The notes under the pieces are model-generated. The model did not search any database. It was given only the letters and a program-made list of their open reading frames with translations, and was not told the DNA's origin. This document shows, piece by piece, positions 9,162-17,463 of a stretch of 35,980 nt of DNA. The first letter of the stretch is position 1. The number at the start of each line of letters is the position of its first letter. Where the stretch lies: positions 1 to 35,980 of the forward strand of contig JAJZAQ010000029.1 in NCBI GenBank assembly GCA_021799355.1. Reading direction: 5' to 3'. Made by a program: the position numbers and the translations under genes. Source of the stretch: Pseudomonadota bacterium. Its GTDB lineage: Bacteria; Pseudomonadota; Gammaproteobacteria; Burkholderiales; Burkholderiaceae_C.

Positions 9162-9953
9162 ATGGCCAACATCCATCCCACCGCGCAGGTCGACGCCCGC
9201 GCCGAACTCGCCGCCGATGTCGAAGTCGGCCCGTATGCGCACATCGGCCCGCACGTGCGCATCGCAGCGGGCACGCACATCGGCGCGCATGTCATCGTCC
9301 AGGGGCGCACCACTCTGGGCGCACACAACCGCCTGCACCCGTTTTGTGTCATCGGCGGCGAGCCGCAGGACAAAAAGTACAAAGGCGAAGACACGGCGTT
9401 GGAAATCGGTGACCGCAACGTCATCCGCGAATACTGCACCGTGCACATCGGCACCGTGCAGGACGGCGGCGTCACCCGCGTGGGCAACGACAACTGGATC
9501 ATGGCGTATGTGCACATCGCGCACGACTGCCAGGTGGGCAGCCACACCATTTTCGCCAACAACGCACAGCTCGCCGGGCATGTGCACGTCGGCGACTGGG
9601 CGGTGCTGGGCGGCTATACCGGCGTGCATCAGTTCGTGCGCATCGGTGCGCACGTGATGACCGGCATCAGCTCGGTGATTTTGCAGGACGTCCCGCCCTA
9701 CACCCTGGTGGCCGGCAACCCGGCGCGGCCGCATGGCATCAACACCGAGGGGCTGCGCCGGCGCGGGTTCAGCGGCGGGCAGATCAACGCCTTGCGCACG
9801 GCGTATCGCCTGCTCTACCGTCAGGGACTGACGCTGCAGCAGGCGCGCGGCGCGCTGCAAGACCTGGCTGAGGACAAACCCGAGGCGGCAGACGCGCTCG
9901 CCGTGCTGCAGCGGTTCGTCGCCGCACCCGGGCGCGGGCTGGTGAGGCCATGA
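9162..9953 (+). CDS. lpxA: UDP-N-acetylglucosamine O-acyltransferase
   Basis: A 263-residue trimeric enzyme for the first step of lipid A synthesis, moving a 3-hydroxyacyl group from ACP to the 3-OH of UDP-GlcNAc. The left-handed beta-helix is seen as repeated hexapeptides from residue 2 to about 185, followed by a helical C-terminus. The catalytic His is His121 in H-I-A-H-D-C. The loop G-G-E-P-Q-D-K-K-Y-K-G-E and the end segment R-R-G-F-S are typical. Residue 169, the hydrocarbon-ruler position (Gly173 in E. coli, Met169 in Pseudomonas aeruginosa), is Ile here. By analogy this predicts a short 3-hydroxyacyl chain, perhaps C10; that is inference. Confidence 0.97.
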   Translation: MANIHPTAQVDARAELAADVEVGPYAHIGPHVRIAAGTHIGAHVIVQGRTTLGAHNRLHPFCVIGGEPQDKKYKGEDTALEIGDRNVIREYCTVHIGTVQDGGVTRVGNDNWIMAYVHIAHDCQVGSHTIFANNAQLAGHVHVGDWAVLGGYTGVHQFVRIGAHVMTGISSVILQDVPPYTLVAGNPARPHGINTEGLRRRGFSGGQINALRTAYRLLYRQGLTLQQARGALQDLAEDKPEAADALAVLQRFVAAPGRGLVRP

Positions 9954-9985
9954 TGCGGCCATGAGGCGGCCATGATGCGGCGATG
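9943..9985 (+). repeat. Imperfect tandem duplication of the lpxA/lpxB junction
   Basis: TGAGGC-CATGATGCGGC (from 9943) recurs as TGAGGCGGCCATGATGCGGC (from 9962), the second copy carrying a 3-nt insert. The first copy contains the lpxA stop (TGA 9951-9953) overlapped by ATG 9950, the ordinary coupled arrangement. That ATG is in the lpxB frame but meets TGA at 9962. The functional lpxB ATG is now at 9983, after the second copy. Confidence 0.65.
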
Positions 9986-11122
9986 ACTTCGCGGCTGCTG
10001 GCTTTTGTCGCCGGGGAGGCATCGGGCGATGTGCTGGCTGCGCACGTGCTGCGCGCCATCCGCGGGCGCGCCCCGGGCGTGCGCCTGGCGGGCATCGGCG
10101 GGGCGCAGATGCAGGCTGCCGGTTTGCAGGCCTGGTGGCCGAGCGAGCGCCTGGCGGTCAACGGCTACGCCGACGTGCTTGCCCGCCTGCCCGAACTGCT
10201 GTGGATCCGCCGTCGGCTACGCCAACGGCTGCTGGCCGAGCCGCCGGCGGTGTTCGTCGGCGTCGATGCGCCGGACTTCAACCTGCAGCTCGAACGCCGC
10301 CTGCGACAGGCGGGGATCGCGGTGGCGCACATGGTCAGCCCGTCGATCTGGGCGTGGCGGCGCGAGCGCATCGACCTCATCCGCCAGGCGGTCGATCACA
10401 TGCTGTGCGTGTTTCCGTTCGAGCCCGCGCTGTACGCCGGCACCGGGGTGAAGGCGACGTATATCGGCCACCCGCTGGCCGAGGTGATCGCGCTCGAACC
10501 CGACCGCGCCGCGGCGCGCCGGGCGCTGGGACTGGCGGAGCCGGGGCGGATGCTGGCGGTGTTGCCCGGCAGCCGGCGCGCGGAGGTGCGCCACCTGACC
10601 GCAGCGTTTCTCGGCGCGGCGCAGCAGCTGGTGCGTCGCCGGCAGGTCGATGCGGTGGTCGTCCCGCTGGCGCACGACACGCTCAAACCCCTGGTGCAGC
10701 AGGCGGCAGCCGCCTTCCCCGATTTGCCGTTGACCTTGATCGACGGCCAATCGCACGCCGTGCTCGCGGCCTGCGATCTGGCCCTGGTCGCCAGCGGCAC
10801 GGCCACGCTCGAATGCGCCTTGTTCAAGCGGCCGATGGTCATCGGTTACCGCATGTCGCCGCTGTCCTGGCGGCTGATGCAGGGCAAAAATTATCTGCCC
10901 GACGTCGGTCTGCCGAACATTCTCGCCGGACAGCGGCTGGTTCCCGAACTGCTCCAGCATGATTGCACGGCCGACACCGTGGCTGCCGCCGCCAGCCGGC
11001 TGCTCGATGACGCCGCACTGCAGCAACACTTGCACGAGCGCTTCACCGCCTTGCATCTGACCCTGCGGCGCGACACCGCGGCGCTGGCGTCGCAAGTCAT
11101 CCTCGACATGGCCGGGGCATGA
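9983..11122 (+). CDS. lpxB: Lipid-A-disaccharide synthase
   Basis: A 379-residue GT19 glycosyltransferase that joins 2,3-diacylglucosamine-1-phosphate to UDP-2,3-diacylglucosamine, forming the lipid A disaccharide at the inner face of the inner membrane. Recognisable segments are the N-terminal G-E-A-S-G-D, G-I-G-G near 37-40, the V-D-A-P-D-F-N stretch, S-P-S-I-W-A-W, Y-I-G-H-P-L, L-P-G-S-R-x-A-E-V and the donor-site S-G-T-A-T-L-E. No Shine-Dalgarno is obvious at ATG 9983, so reinitiation from lpxA is likely. The stop overlaps the rnhB ATG (ATGA). Confidence 0.95.
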   Translation: MTSRLLAFVAGEASGDVLAAHVLRAIRGRAPGVRLAGIGGAQMQAAGLQAWWPSERLAVNGYADVLARLPELLWIRRRLRQRLLAEPPAVFVGVDAPDFNLQLERRLRQAGIAVAHMVSPSIWAWRRERIDLIRQAVDHMLCVFPFEPALYAGTGVKATYIGHPLAEVIALEPDRAAARRALGLAEPGRMLAVLPGSRRAEVRHLTAAFLGAAQQLVRRRQVDAVVVPLAHDTLKPLVQQAAAAFPDLPLTLIDGQSHAVLAACDLALVASGTATLECALFKRPMVIGYRMSPLSWRLMQGKNYLPDVGLPNILAGQRLVPELLQHDCTADTVAAAASRLLDDAALQQHLHERFTALHLTLRRDTAALASQVILDMAGA

Positions 11123-11733
11123 CGCAAGCGACGTTGTTCGCCCTGGACGGCGCCGGTTTGCCGCAGCATGTGGCCGGTTGCGACGAGGCCGGGCGTGGCC
11201 CCTGGGCCGGGCCGGTGGTGGCCGCAGCCGTCGTGCTCGACCCGGCGCGGCCGATCGCCGGTCTGGCCGATTCCAAACAGCTCAGCGCGCGTCGCCGCGA
11301 GCAACTCGCCGCACAGATCCGCGCCAACAGCCTGGGCTGGAGCGTGGCGCAAAGCAGCGTGGAAGAAATCGACCGGCTCAACATCCTGCAGGCCACGCTG
11401 CTGGCGATGCAGCGCGCGGTGGCCGGCCTGCGCTGCCCGATCGACCTGCTGCTGGTCGACGGCAACCAGCGGCCGCAGGTGCCGATGCCGTGTCAGGCGG
11501 TCGTCGGCGGCGATGCGCTGCACCCGCAGATCAGCGCGGCGTCGATCCTGGCCAAAGTCTGGCGTGACCGGCTGATGGCCGACCTGGCGCGGCAATATCC
11601 CGGCTACGGCTTTGAGCGCCACAGCGGCTACGGCACCGCGGCGCACCGTGCGGCTTTGCTTACACTGGGGCCTTGTGCGGCACATCGCCGCAGTTTCGCC
11701 CCGATCCGCCGCCTGCTCGCGGCCTCACGTTGA
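11119..11733 (+). CDS. rnhB: Ribonuclease HII
   Basis: A 204-residue endonuclease that cuts the RNA strand of RNA-DNA hybrids and starts removal of single misincorporated ribonucleotides. The D-E-D-D metal tetrad is visible as Asp22 and Glu23 in C-D-E-A-G-R-G, Asp114 in L-V-D-G-N, and Asp132 in G-G-D-A. The conserved [10 protein letters not shown]-x-R-D and the C-terminal G-Y-G-F-E-x-H-x-G-Y-G-T-x-x-H complete the family pattern. The lpxA-lpxB-rnhB order is common in proteobacteria. ATG 11119 overlaps the lpxB stop. Confidence 0.97.
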   Translation: MTQATLFALDGAGLPQHVAGCDEAGRGPWAGPVVAAAVVLDPARPIAGLADSKQLSARRREQLAAQIRANSLGWSVAQSSVEEIDRLNILQATLLAMQRAVAGLRCPIDLLLVDGNQRPQVPMPCQAVVGGDALHPQISAASILAKVWRDRLMADLARQYPGYGFERHSGYGTAAHRAALLTLGPCAAHRRSFAPIRRLLAASR

Positions 11734-11747
11734 AGGATGGCGTTGCC

Positions 11748-12545
11748 GTGAAGCGCATCACCTCGGCCGAGAACCCGTTGATCAAGACCCTGCGTCACCT
11801 GGGCACCGAGCCCGGGGCGGTGCGCAAACTCGGTCAAGTGTGGCTCGAAGGCATCCACCTCATCGAGGCGGCGCTGTCAGCCGGTCACGCCGCCGAGCCG
11901 CTGGTCACCACCGATACCGGGTTGCTCGACCCGGAAATCGCCGCGCTGGTCGAGCGCGTGGGCACGGCGCAGACGGTGGTGCTGCACCAGGCGTTGTTCA
12001 ACTGGATTTCGACGGTGGAAAACGGCCCGCCGGTGGGCATGCTCATCGCCCGGCCGAAAACCCCCCGGCCGCAGCCGGGGTCGGCGCTGATTCTCGACCG
12101 GGTGCAGGACGCCGGCAACGTCGGCACCATGCTGCGCACCGCCGCGGCCGCCGGATGCGGCGCGGTGTATCTGCTGCGCGGTTGCGCCGGGCTGTGGTCG
12201 CCCAAAGTGCTGCGCGCGGCCATGGGCGCGCATTTCGTCATTCCGGTGTTCGAAGACCCGCCATGGGAGCAGGTGCTCAACATCGTGCCACGGCCGATTT
12301 ACGCCACCCATCTGCAGGCCGACACCGTGTTGTACGAGCTCGACCTCAGACAGCCGGTCACCTGGATTTTCGGCAACGAGGGGCAGGGGATTTCGGATGC
12401 GCTGATCGCCAAATGCTCGGCGCTGGTGCGGATTCCGCAGGCCGACGGCGTCGAATCGCTCAACGTCGCGGCGTCTGCGGCGATTTGTCTGTACGAAGGC
12501 GTGCGCCAGTCGCAGTTCGCGACCTCACCGCCAGCCGGCGGCTGA
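11748..12545 (+). CDS. TrmH/SpoU-family RNA 2'-O-methyltransferase
   Basis: A 265-residue SPOUT-class methyltransferase. The N-terminal substrate-binding segment (S-A-E-N-P-L-I-K-T-L-R-H-L) resembles rRNA-type members. The three SpoU motifs follow in order: L-D-R-V-Q-D-A-G-N-V-G-T-M-L-R-T, W-I-F-G-N-E-G-Q-G-I-S and R-I-P-Q-x4-E-S-L-N-V-A-A-S, which build the trefoil knot that binds S-adenosylmethionine. I chose GTG 11748 because AAGGA lies at 11733-11737 with suitable spacing; the frame stays open upstream without a better start. The target nucleotide (rRNA or tRNA) cannot be told from sequence. It ends the envelope gene run and faces a minus-strand gene 8 bp away. Confidence 0.9.
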   Translation: MKRITSAENPLIKTLRHLGTEPGAVRKLGQVWLEGIHLIEAALSAGHAAEPLVTTDTGLLDPEIAALVERVGTAQTVVLHQALFNWISTVENGPPVGMLIARPKTPRPQPGSALILDRVQDAGNVGTMLRTAAAAGCGAVYLLRGCAGLWSPKVLRAAMGAHFVIPVFEDPPWEQVLNIVPRPIYATHLQADTVLYELDLRQPVTWIFGNEGQGISDALIAKCSALVRIPQADGVESLNVAASAAICLYEGVRQSQFATSPPAGG

Positions 12546-12561
12546 TCCACGCTTCAGCCGC
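12538..12561. terminator. Hairpin spanning two convergent stop codons
   Basis: Perfect 8-bp inverted repeat, GCGGCTGA (12538-12545) and TCAGCCGC (12554-12561), with an 8-nt loop. The left arm ends with the TGA of the methyltransferase gene; the right arm begins with the complement of the TGA of the minus-strand gene. There is no T-run on either side, so Rho-independent termination is uncertain. Confidence 0.5.
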
Positions 12562-13609
12562 GCTTGCGCAGCAGCGCCAGCGACAGCGACCCGGCAGACG
12601 CCCAGACCCGCCCGCCCAGGCTCATGTGCGTGACGTGCAGTTTGACCGCGCGCTCGGCGGCGAGTTGTTTGAGGCGCTGCATTTCCGGCCATTCGCGCAG
12701 TTCGCGCAGGCTGCCGTCGTAGCTGATCTGGATCGCTGGCGAGTGCAGCTGGTCGGCGGCGATGGCCTGTGCCGCCGCTTCGATCACGCTGGCAGCGGCG
12801 GTTTTCCATTTATTGGTGCGTGATACCAGATCGAAGCGTCCGGCCCTGCAGCACAGCACGGGATAGCGATACATGATCTGCGTCAGCCGCGGGCTGCAGC
12901 CCTGCACCCACGGGGAGAGCTCGGGCTGATCCAGTCGCCCCAGGGTCAGCGCCAGATCGCCCGGGTGCCCGGGGGCGAGCCAGACTTCGGTGTGTTGCGC
13001 CAGTTCGGTGGCGCGGCGGGCCAGCGCGGGCAGGTCGCCGAGCAGGCACTCGGGCGTGCCCAGGAGCAGACGCACGAGCAGCGCCGGGCCGCTGAGTAGC
13101 GAACGGGTGTCGACCACGTCGGCAGCGTAGTGCGGATCGAGCTGGCGCTCGCGGCGCAGGAGGCTGATTTCATCCTCGTGCTCGTGCAGCATGCGCAGCA
13201 CGCTCTGGCTGGCCTGGATCAGTGCCGGGTGCGTGGCCAGCAGCAGCAGGCGGTCGAAGTTCAGCGCCAGGTTCGGGTGCATGCGGTAACTCAGCGCCTG
13301 TACCGAGGGCGCACTGACTTCGGCTGTGCGGATGCGCTCGTGGCTGAGCTGGCGTGAGACGGTGCGGATTTCGGCGGTACCCCTGTCGAGCACGGTTTTT
13401 CCCGGCCATTGGATGGTCAGCGGCAGAATGCGCACCCGACGGTCGGCGGCCAGCGATCCCGACAGGTCGGTGCCGGCATCGACCATCAAGCCCAGCAGCG
13501 GAGTCTGCACCCGGGTCAAATCGATCGGCAGCGGCTGCTCGCGCTCGGGGAGTTTTTGCTGCGTCGAGGCGAAACCGAGCAGGTAGGCGTTTTTGTCGTG
13601 GTCGCGCAT
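12554..13609 (-). CDS. Divergent DegV-family protein
   Basis: 351 residues. The pattern follows the DegV fold: L-M-V-D-A-G-T-D-L at 41-49 in place of D-S-T-A-D-L, I-L-P-L-T-I at 61-66, S-A-P-S at 99-102 in place of T-S-Q-P-S, V-V-D-T-R-S-L-L-S-G at 165-174, a P-V-L-x-x-x-x-G-R strand near 250-258 and a C-terminal G-G-R-V-W-A-S-A-G-S-L. DegV/FakB proteins bind a fatty acid through conserved Thr, Ser and His. Here the T-S-Q-P-S, S-G-T-Y-Q-S-A and G-A-H-T-G-P-G sites are all altered, so fatty-acid binding is doubtful. It is about 70 residues longer than usual and starts 12 bp after ppsR on the same strand, so it is probably co-transcribed. AAAAGG precedes ATG 13609. Function unknown. Confidence 0.75.
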   Translation of the reverse strand: MRDHDKNAYLLGFASTQQKLPEREQPLPIDLTRVQTPLLGLMVDAGTDLSGSLAADRRVRILPLTIQWPGKTVLDRGTAEIRTVSRQLSHERIRTAEVSAPSVQALSYRMHPNLALNFDRLLLLATHPALIQASQSVLRMLHEHEDEISLLRRERQLDPHYAADVVDTRSLLSGPALLVRLLLGTPECLLGDLPALARRATELAQHTEVWLAPGHPGDLALTLGRLDQPELSPWVQGCSPRLTQIMYRYPVLCCRAGRFDLVSRTNKWKTAAASVIEAAAQAIAADQLHSPAIQISYDGSLRELREWPEMQRLKQLAAERAVKLHVTHMSLGGRVWASAGSLSLALLRKRG

Positions 13610-13621
13610 GGTGGGGCCTTT

Positions 13622-14440
13622 TCAGTATTCGAGCCGGTCGGGGCGGATTTGTTGCAGGATGGTGGTGGCGATCTCCTCGATCGATTTGTGGGTCGACGAC
13701 AGCCAGCGGATGCCTTCACGGCGCATGAGCTTTTCCGCCTCGCTGACTTCGTAGCGGCAGTTGTCCAGCGCGGCGTAGCGGCTGCCGGGACGCCGCTCGG
13801 TGCGGATTTCGCTCAGCCGCTCCGGGCTGATCGACAGGCCGAACAGCTTGTGCCGCAGGCCGGTGAGCGCATCGGGCAGACGCATGCGCTCGAAATCGTC
13901 GGGAATCAGCGGGTAGTTCGCCGCGCGCACACCGTGCTGCATCGCCAGGTACAACGACGTCGGTGTCTTGCCGCAGCGCGATACCCCGACCAGGATGACT
14001 TCGGCCTCGGCGAGGTTGCGTGTGGACTGGCCGTCGTCGTGCATCAGCGAAAAATTGATCGCGTCGATGCGGTTGTGGTACTGCGGGCTGTACGCCGCAT
14101 CGGAGAAGCGACCGATGCGGTGGTTGGATTTGGCGCCGAAAGCCACTTCCAGCGGTTGCACGAAGCTGTTGAACAAATCGAGCACCAGCGCGTTGGCGCC
14201 CTGGATGATCTGCAACACATCGGCGTGGACCAGGGTGACGAACACGATGGGCTGCTTGCCTTCGACGCGTGCCGCGTCGTTGATGCGCTCGACGGCCTGC
14301 AGCGCTTTTTCCACGGTGTCGACGAAGGGCAGACGCACGCGGTGCGGCTGCACGTCGAACTGCGCGAGCACCGAGTTACCGAAGGTCTCGGCGGCGATGC
14401 CGGTGCCATCGGAGACGAAAAAAACCGAGCGGTTGGCCAT
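13622..14440 (-). CDS. ppsR: PEP synthase regulatory protein (bifunctional kinase/pyrophosphorylase)
   Basis: A 272-residue DUF299-family protein. Family members inactivate PEP synthase by ADP-dependent phosphorylation of a threonine and reactivate it by phosphate-dependent dephosphorylation. The hallmark N-terminus V-S-D-G-T-G-I-A-A-E-T and the P-loop G-V-S-R-C-G-K-T (152-159) are present, as are the Y-H-N-R-I-D-A-I-N-F segment and the conserved D-D-G. It lies head to head with ppsA, its expected target, with 138 bp between the start codons. No Shine-Dalgarno precedes ATG 14440. Confidence 0.96.
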   Translation of the reverse strand: MANRSVFFVSDGTGIAAETFGNSVLAQFDVQPHRVRLPFVDTVEKALQAVERINDAARVEGKQPIVFVTLVHADVLQIIQGANALVLDLFNSFVQPLEVAFGAKSNHRIGRFSDAAYSPQYHNRIDAINFSLMHDDGQSTRNLAEAEVILVGVSRCGKTPTSLYLAMQHGVRAANYPLIPDDFERMRLPDALTGLRHKLFGLSISPERLSEIRTERRPGSRYAALDNCRYEVSEAEKLMRREGIRWLSSTHKSIEEIATTILQQIRPDRLEY

Positions 14441-14450
14441 CTGTCAGGGT

Positions 14451-14479
14451 TGTATACCTAGAATGGACTGCATTGTCTG
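14451..14479 (-). promoter_or_regulatory. Candidate sigma-70 promoter for ppsR
   Basis: Reading the minus strand: CAGACA (complement of 14474-14479), a 17-bp spacer, then TATACA (complement of 14451-14456), each 4 of 6 to consensus. The start site would fall about 3 nt before the ppsR ATG, which itself has no Shine-Dalgarno, so the mRNA could be leaderless. This is inference from pattern only. Confidence 0.4.
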
Positions 14480-14500
14480 CGCGCCCGGGCAAATCGACGA

Positions 14501-14570
14501 TATAACGCGAACGAAACATGTCTTTTTTGCCACAAGCGGCGCCGACCCAGATTTTTCATTCTATGAAGGA
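14501..14570 (+). promoter_or_regulatory. Candidate -10 and ribosome binding site for ppsA
   Basis: TATAAC at 14501-14506 (5 of 6 to consensus) lies 72 nt before the ppsA ATG. No good -35 is found at 16-18 bp upstream, which could mean activator dependence. A clear GAAGGA ribosome binding site is at 14565-14570, 8 nt before the start. Confidence 0.4.
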
Positions 14571-14578
14571 TTGGCATC

Positions 14579-16990
14579 ATGACCAAACAAAACACGGCCC
14601 ATAGCGGCAAAGAGCTCATACTGCGTCTAGAAGACGTGAGGATGAGCGATATTGATCAAGTGGGTGGCAAAAATGCTTCACTCGGTGAGATGATCAGCCA
14701 GCTCGCCGGCAGCGGGGTGCGCGTTCCCGGCGGCTTTGCCACCACGGCGTATGCGTTTCGCCAGTTCCTGCGTGCCGGCGGGCTGGATCAGCGCATCCAC
14801 GCCGCGCTCGATGCGCTCGACACCGACGACGTGCGCGCGCTGGAGCGCACCGGCGCACAGATCCGCCAATGGGTTCTCGACACACCGTTTCCCGCCGAAC
14901 TGGAGCAGGCCATCCGCGATGCCTATGCCGAGTTGACCGCCGGCAGCGCAGAGGCCTCGTTCGCCGTGCGCTCGTCGGCCACCGCGGAAGATCTGCCCGA
15001 TGCGTCGTTCGCCGGGCAGCAGGAGAGCTATCTCAACGTCAGCGGCATCGATGGCGTGCTCGACAAAATCAAGCACGTGTTCGCCTCGCTCTACAACGAC
15101 CGCGCCATTTCCTACCGCGTGCACAAAGGCTTTCTGCACAGCGACGTCGCCCTGTCCGCCGGGGTGCAGCGCATGGTGCGCAGCGACAAGGCGGTGTCCG
15201 GGGTGATGTTCACCCTCGACACCGAATCGGGCTTTCCCGACGTGGTGTTCATCACCGCGTCGTATGGCCTGGGTGAGACGGTGGTGCAGGGCGCGGTCAA
15301 CCCCGACGAGTTCTATGTGTTCAAACCGACGCTGCGTGCAGGCAAACAGGCCGTGATCCGGCGCAACCTGGGCTCCAAGCTGGTGCGCATGGAATTCGCG
15401 CCCCCGGGGTCGGCGCAACTGGTGCAAACCGTCGACACCCCGTCCGAACTGCGCAACCGCTACTGTCTGAGCGACGACGAAGTGCAAGAGCTGGCCCGTT
15501 TTGCCCTGACCATCGAAGCGCATTACGGCAGGCCGATGGACATCGAATGGGGCAAGGATGGCATCGACGGTCATCTCTACATCCTGCAGGCACGGCCGGA
15601 AACGGTGAAGTCGCATGGCCACGGCCGCACCGAGCAGCGCTACACCCTCAAGGGCAAGGGCACAGTGCTCGTGACCGGGCGTGCCATCGGGCAAAAAATC
15701 GGCGCCGGCCCGGTGCGCGTGGTGAACTCGATCGCCGAAATGGATCGGGTGCAGCCCGGTGATGTGCTGGTGACCGACATGACCGACCCCAACTGGGAGC
15801 CGATCATGAAAAAGGCCTCGGCCATCGTGACCAACCGCGGCGGCCGCACCTGCCATGCGGCGATCATCGCGCGCGAGCTCGGCATTCCCGCCGTGGTCGG
15901 CAGCGGTAACGCCACCGAGGTGCTCAAAGACGGCATGCTGGTGACGGTGTCGTGTGCGCAGGGCGACACCGGCATGATTTACGACGGCTTGCTCGAAACC
16001 GAAGTCAGCGAGGTGCAACGCGGCGAGATGCCGCCGGTGGCCACCAAAATCATGATGAACGTCGGCAATCCGACGCTGGCGTTCGATTTTGCGCAAATCC
16101 CCAACCAGGGCGTTGGGCTGGCGCGGCTGGAGTTCATCATCAACAACAACATCGGCGTGCATCCGCGCGCCGTGCTCGAATACCCGAACGTCGATGCCGA
16201 TCTGAAAAAAGCCGTGGAAAGCGTGGCGCGCGGCCATGTCAGCCCGCGGGCGTTTTATGTGGACAAACTCGCCGAGGGCATTGCGACCATCGCCGCGGCG
16301 TTCTACCCCAAGCCGGTGATCGTGCGCCTGTCCGATTTCAAATCGAACGAGTACAAAAAGCTCATCGGTGGCTCGCGCTACGAACCGGACGAGGAAAACC
16401 CGATGCTCGGCTTCCGCGGGGCGTCGCGCTACGTCTCCGCCGAGTTCGCGCAGAGTTTCGAAATGGAATGCGCCGCGCTCAAGCGGGTGCGCGAGCAGAT
16501 GGGGCTGGACAACGTCGAGATCATGGTGCCGTTCGTGCGCACCCTGGGTGAAGCCAAAGGGGTGGTCGAACTGCTGGGCAGGCACGGACTCAAGCGCGGA
16601 GAAAACGGACTGCGCCTGATCATGATGTGCGAAGTGCCGTCCAACGCCGTGCTGGCCAAAGACTTTCTGCAGTATTTTGACGGTTTTTCCATCGGCTCGA
16701 ACGACCTGACCCAGCTCACTCTCGGGCTGGACCGCGATTCCGGTCTGGTGGCGCAGGCGTTCGACGAGCGCGACCCGGCGGTGAAGGTGCTGCTGGCGCA
16801 GGCGATCGCCGCCTGCCGTGCAGAAGGCAAATACGTCGGCATTTGCGGTCAGGGGCCGTCGGATCATCCGGATCTGGCGCAGTGGCTGATGGAGCAGGGG
16901 ATTTCGTCGATTTCCCTCAACCCGGACACGGTCATCGCCACTTGGCAGCAACTGGCCGCGCACGCGGCGCCTGCCGTTGCTGCTGTATAA
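14579..16990 (+). CDS. ppsA: Phosphoenolpyruvate synthase
   Basis: An 803-residue enzyme making PEP from pyruvate with ATP giving AMP and phosphate, needed for gluconeogenesis from lactate or pyruvate. The N-terminal ATP-grasp domain shows [11 protein letters not shown] and [22 protein letters not shown]. The swivelling domain has the phosphoryl-carrier His426 in [12 protein letters not shown]. The C-terminal TIM barrel holds the active-site Cys in [11 protein letters not shown]. Length is close to the E. coli enzyme. Divergent ppsR probably controls its activity; the MctP-type monocarboxylate symporter at 30152 could supply substrate. Confidence 0.98.
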   Translation: MTKQNTAHSGKELILRLEDVRMSDIDQVGGKNASLGEMISQLAGSGVRVPGGFATTAYAFRQFLRAGGLDQRIHAALDALDTDDVRALERTGAQIRQWVLDTPFPAELEQAIRDAYAELTAGSAEASFAVRSSATAEDLPDASFAGQQESYLNVSGIDGVLDKIKHVFASLYNDRAISYRVHKGFLHSDVALSAGVQRMVRSDKAVSGVMFTLDTESGFPDVVFITASYGLGETVVQGAVNPDEFYVFKPTLRAGKQAVIRRNLGSKLVRMEFAPPGSAQLVQTVDTPSELRNRYCLSDDEVQELARFALTIEAHYGRPMDIEWGKDGIDGHLYILQARPETVKSHGHGRTEQRYTLKGKGTVLVTGRAIGQKIGAGPVRVVNSIAEMDRVQPGDVLVTDMTDPNWEPIMKKASAIVTNRGGRTCHAAIIARELGIPAVVGSGNATEVLKDGMLVTVSCAQGDTGMIYDGLLETEVSEVQRGEMPPVATKIMMNVGNPTLAFDFAQIPNQGVGLARLEFIINNNIGVHPRAVLEYPNVDADLKKAVESVARGHVSPRAFYVDKLAEGIATIAAAFYPKPVIVRLSDFKSNEYKKLIGGSRYEPDEENPMLGFRGASRYVSAEFAQSFEMECAALKRVREQMGLDNVEIMVPFVRTLGEAKGVVELLGRHGLKRGENGLRLIMMCEVPSNAVLAKDFLQYFDGFSIGSNDLTQLTLGLDRDSGLVAQAFDERDPAVKVLLAQAIAACRAEGKYVGICGQGPSDHPDLAQWLMEQGISSISLNPDTVIATWQQLAAHAAPAVAAV

Positions 16991-16991
16991 T
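16986..16991 (+). promoter_or_regulatory. Perfect -10 hexamer overlapping the ppsA stop, for the rpsF operon
   Basis: TATAAT at 16986-16991 contains the ppsA stop codon TAA (16988-16990) and lies 109 nt before the rpsF ATG. At 17-bp spacing the -35 position reads CGCGGC, a poor match, so strength is uncertain. The ribosomal operon is expected to have its own promoter here. Confidence 0.45.
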
Positions 16992-17055
16992 GAAAAGTTC
17001 CTTGCCGCACCGGTGTTGACGCCCCGGGCGGCTTTGATCCACAAGGAAAGCGTGG

Positions 17056-17074
17056 GCCTGCCACAGCGGCAGGC
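17056..17074 (+). promoter_or_regulatory. Leader hairpin upstream of rpsF
   Basis: Perfect 7-bp stem, GCCTGCC (17056-17062) and GGCAGGC (17068-17074), with a 5-nt loop, in the untranslated leader about 15 nt before the AAAGGAG ribosome binding site (17089-17095). In other bacteria the S6-S18 complex binds an rpsF leader RNA to repress its own operon. Whether this hairpin is part of such an element is unproven. Confidence 0.4.
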
Positions 17075-17100
17075 GCGCTGCCGCATGCAAAGGAGTTTCG

Positions 17101-17463
17101 ATGCGTCATTATGAAATTGTGTTGATTTTCCACCCCGATCAAAGCGAGCAGGTGCCCGCGATGATCGAGCGCTACAAGTCGGCGGTGACGGCCAAATCGG
17201 GGCAAATCCACCGCGTCGAGGACTGGGGGCGCCGCCAACTGGCCTATCCGATCCAGAAACTCGCCAAGGCGCATTACGCCTGCCTGAACATCGAGTGCGA
17301 TCTGGACACGCTGCGCGAACTCGAGCACAGCTTCAAGTTCAACGATGCAGTGCTGCGCAGCCTGATCGTCAAAATGGACAAGGCCGAAACCGCACCGTCG
17401 GTCATGATGAAACACGTCGAGCGCGAAGAGGCGCGCAAAGCGCAGCAGGAGTCCGCGGCCTGA
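17101..17463 (+). CDS. rpsF: 30S ribosomal protein S6
   Basis: A 120-residue protein of the 30S platform that pairs with S18. The start [17 protein letters not shown] and the segment [15 protein letters not shown] are diagnostic, with H-Y-A-C-L-N-I-E as the third strand and a charged C-terminal tail. ATG 17101 follows AAAGGAG by 5 nt. It is the first gene of the S6-PriB-S18-L9 operon. Its TGA (17461-17463) overlaps the proposed CTG start of priB. Confidence 0.98.
   Translation: MRHYEIVLIFHPDQSEQVPAMIERYKSAVTAKSGQIHRVEDWGRRQLAYPIQKLAKAHYACLNIECDLDTLRELEHSFKFNDAVLRSLIVKMDKAETAPSVMMKHVEREEARKAQQESAA
17447..17462 (+). promoter_or_regulatory. Ribosome binding site that sets a CTG start for priB
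   Basis: AGGAG at 17447-17451 lies inside the end of rpsF, 8 nt before CTG 17460-17462. No ATG, GTG or TTG exists in the priB frame between this site and the first beta strand. The CTG overlaps the rpsF TGA as CTGA, the same geometry as the ATGA couplings elsewhere in the window. Confidence 0.6.

Noticed and set aside
16942-16947. TTGGCA as the -35 for the rpsF promoter
   Set aside because: It is 38 bp from the TATAAT, far beyond the usable 15-19 bp.
14678-17086. 802-residue open frame on the minus strand opposite ppsA
   Set aside because: Mirrors ppsA codon by codon in the antisense phase; no motifs, and ppsA is certain.
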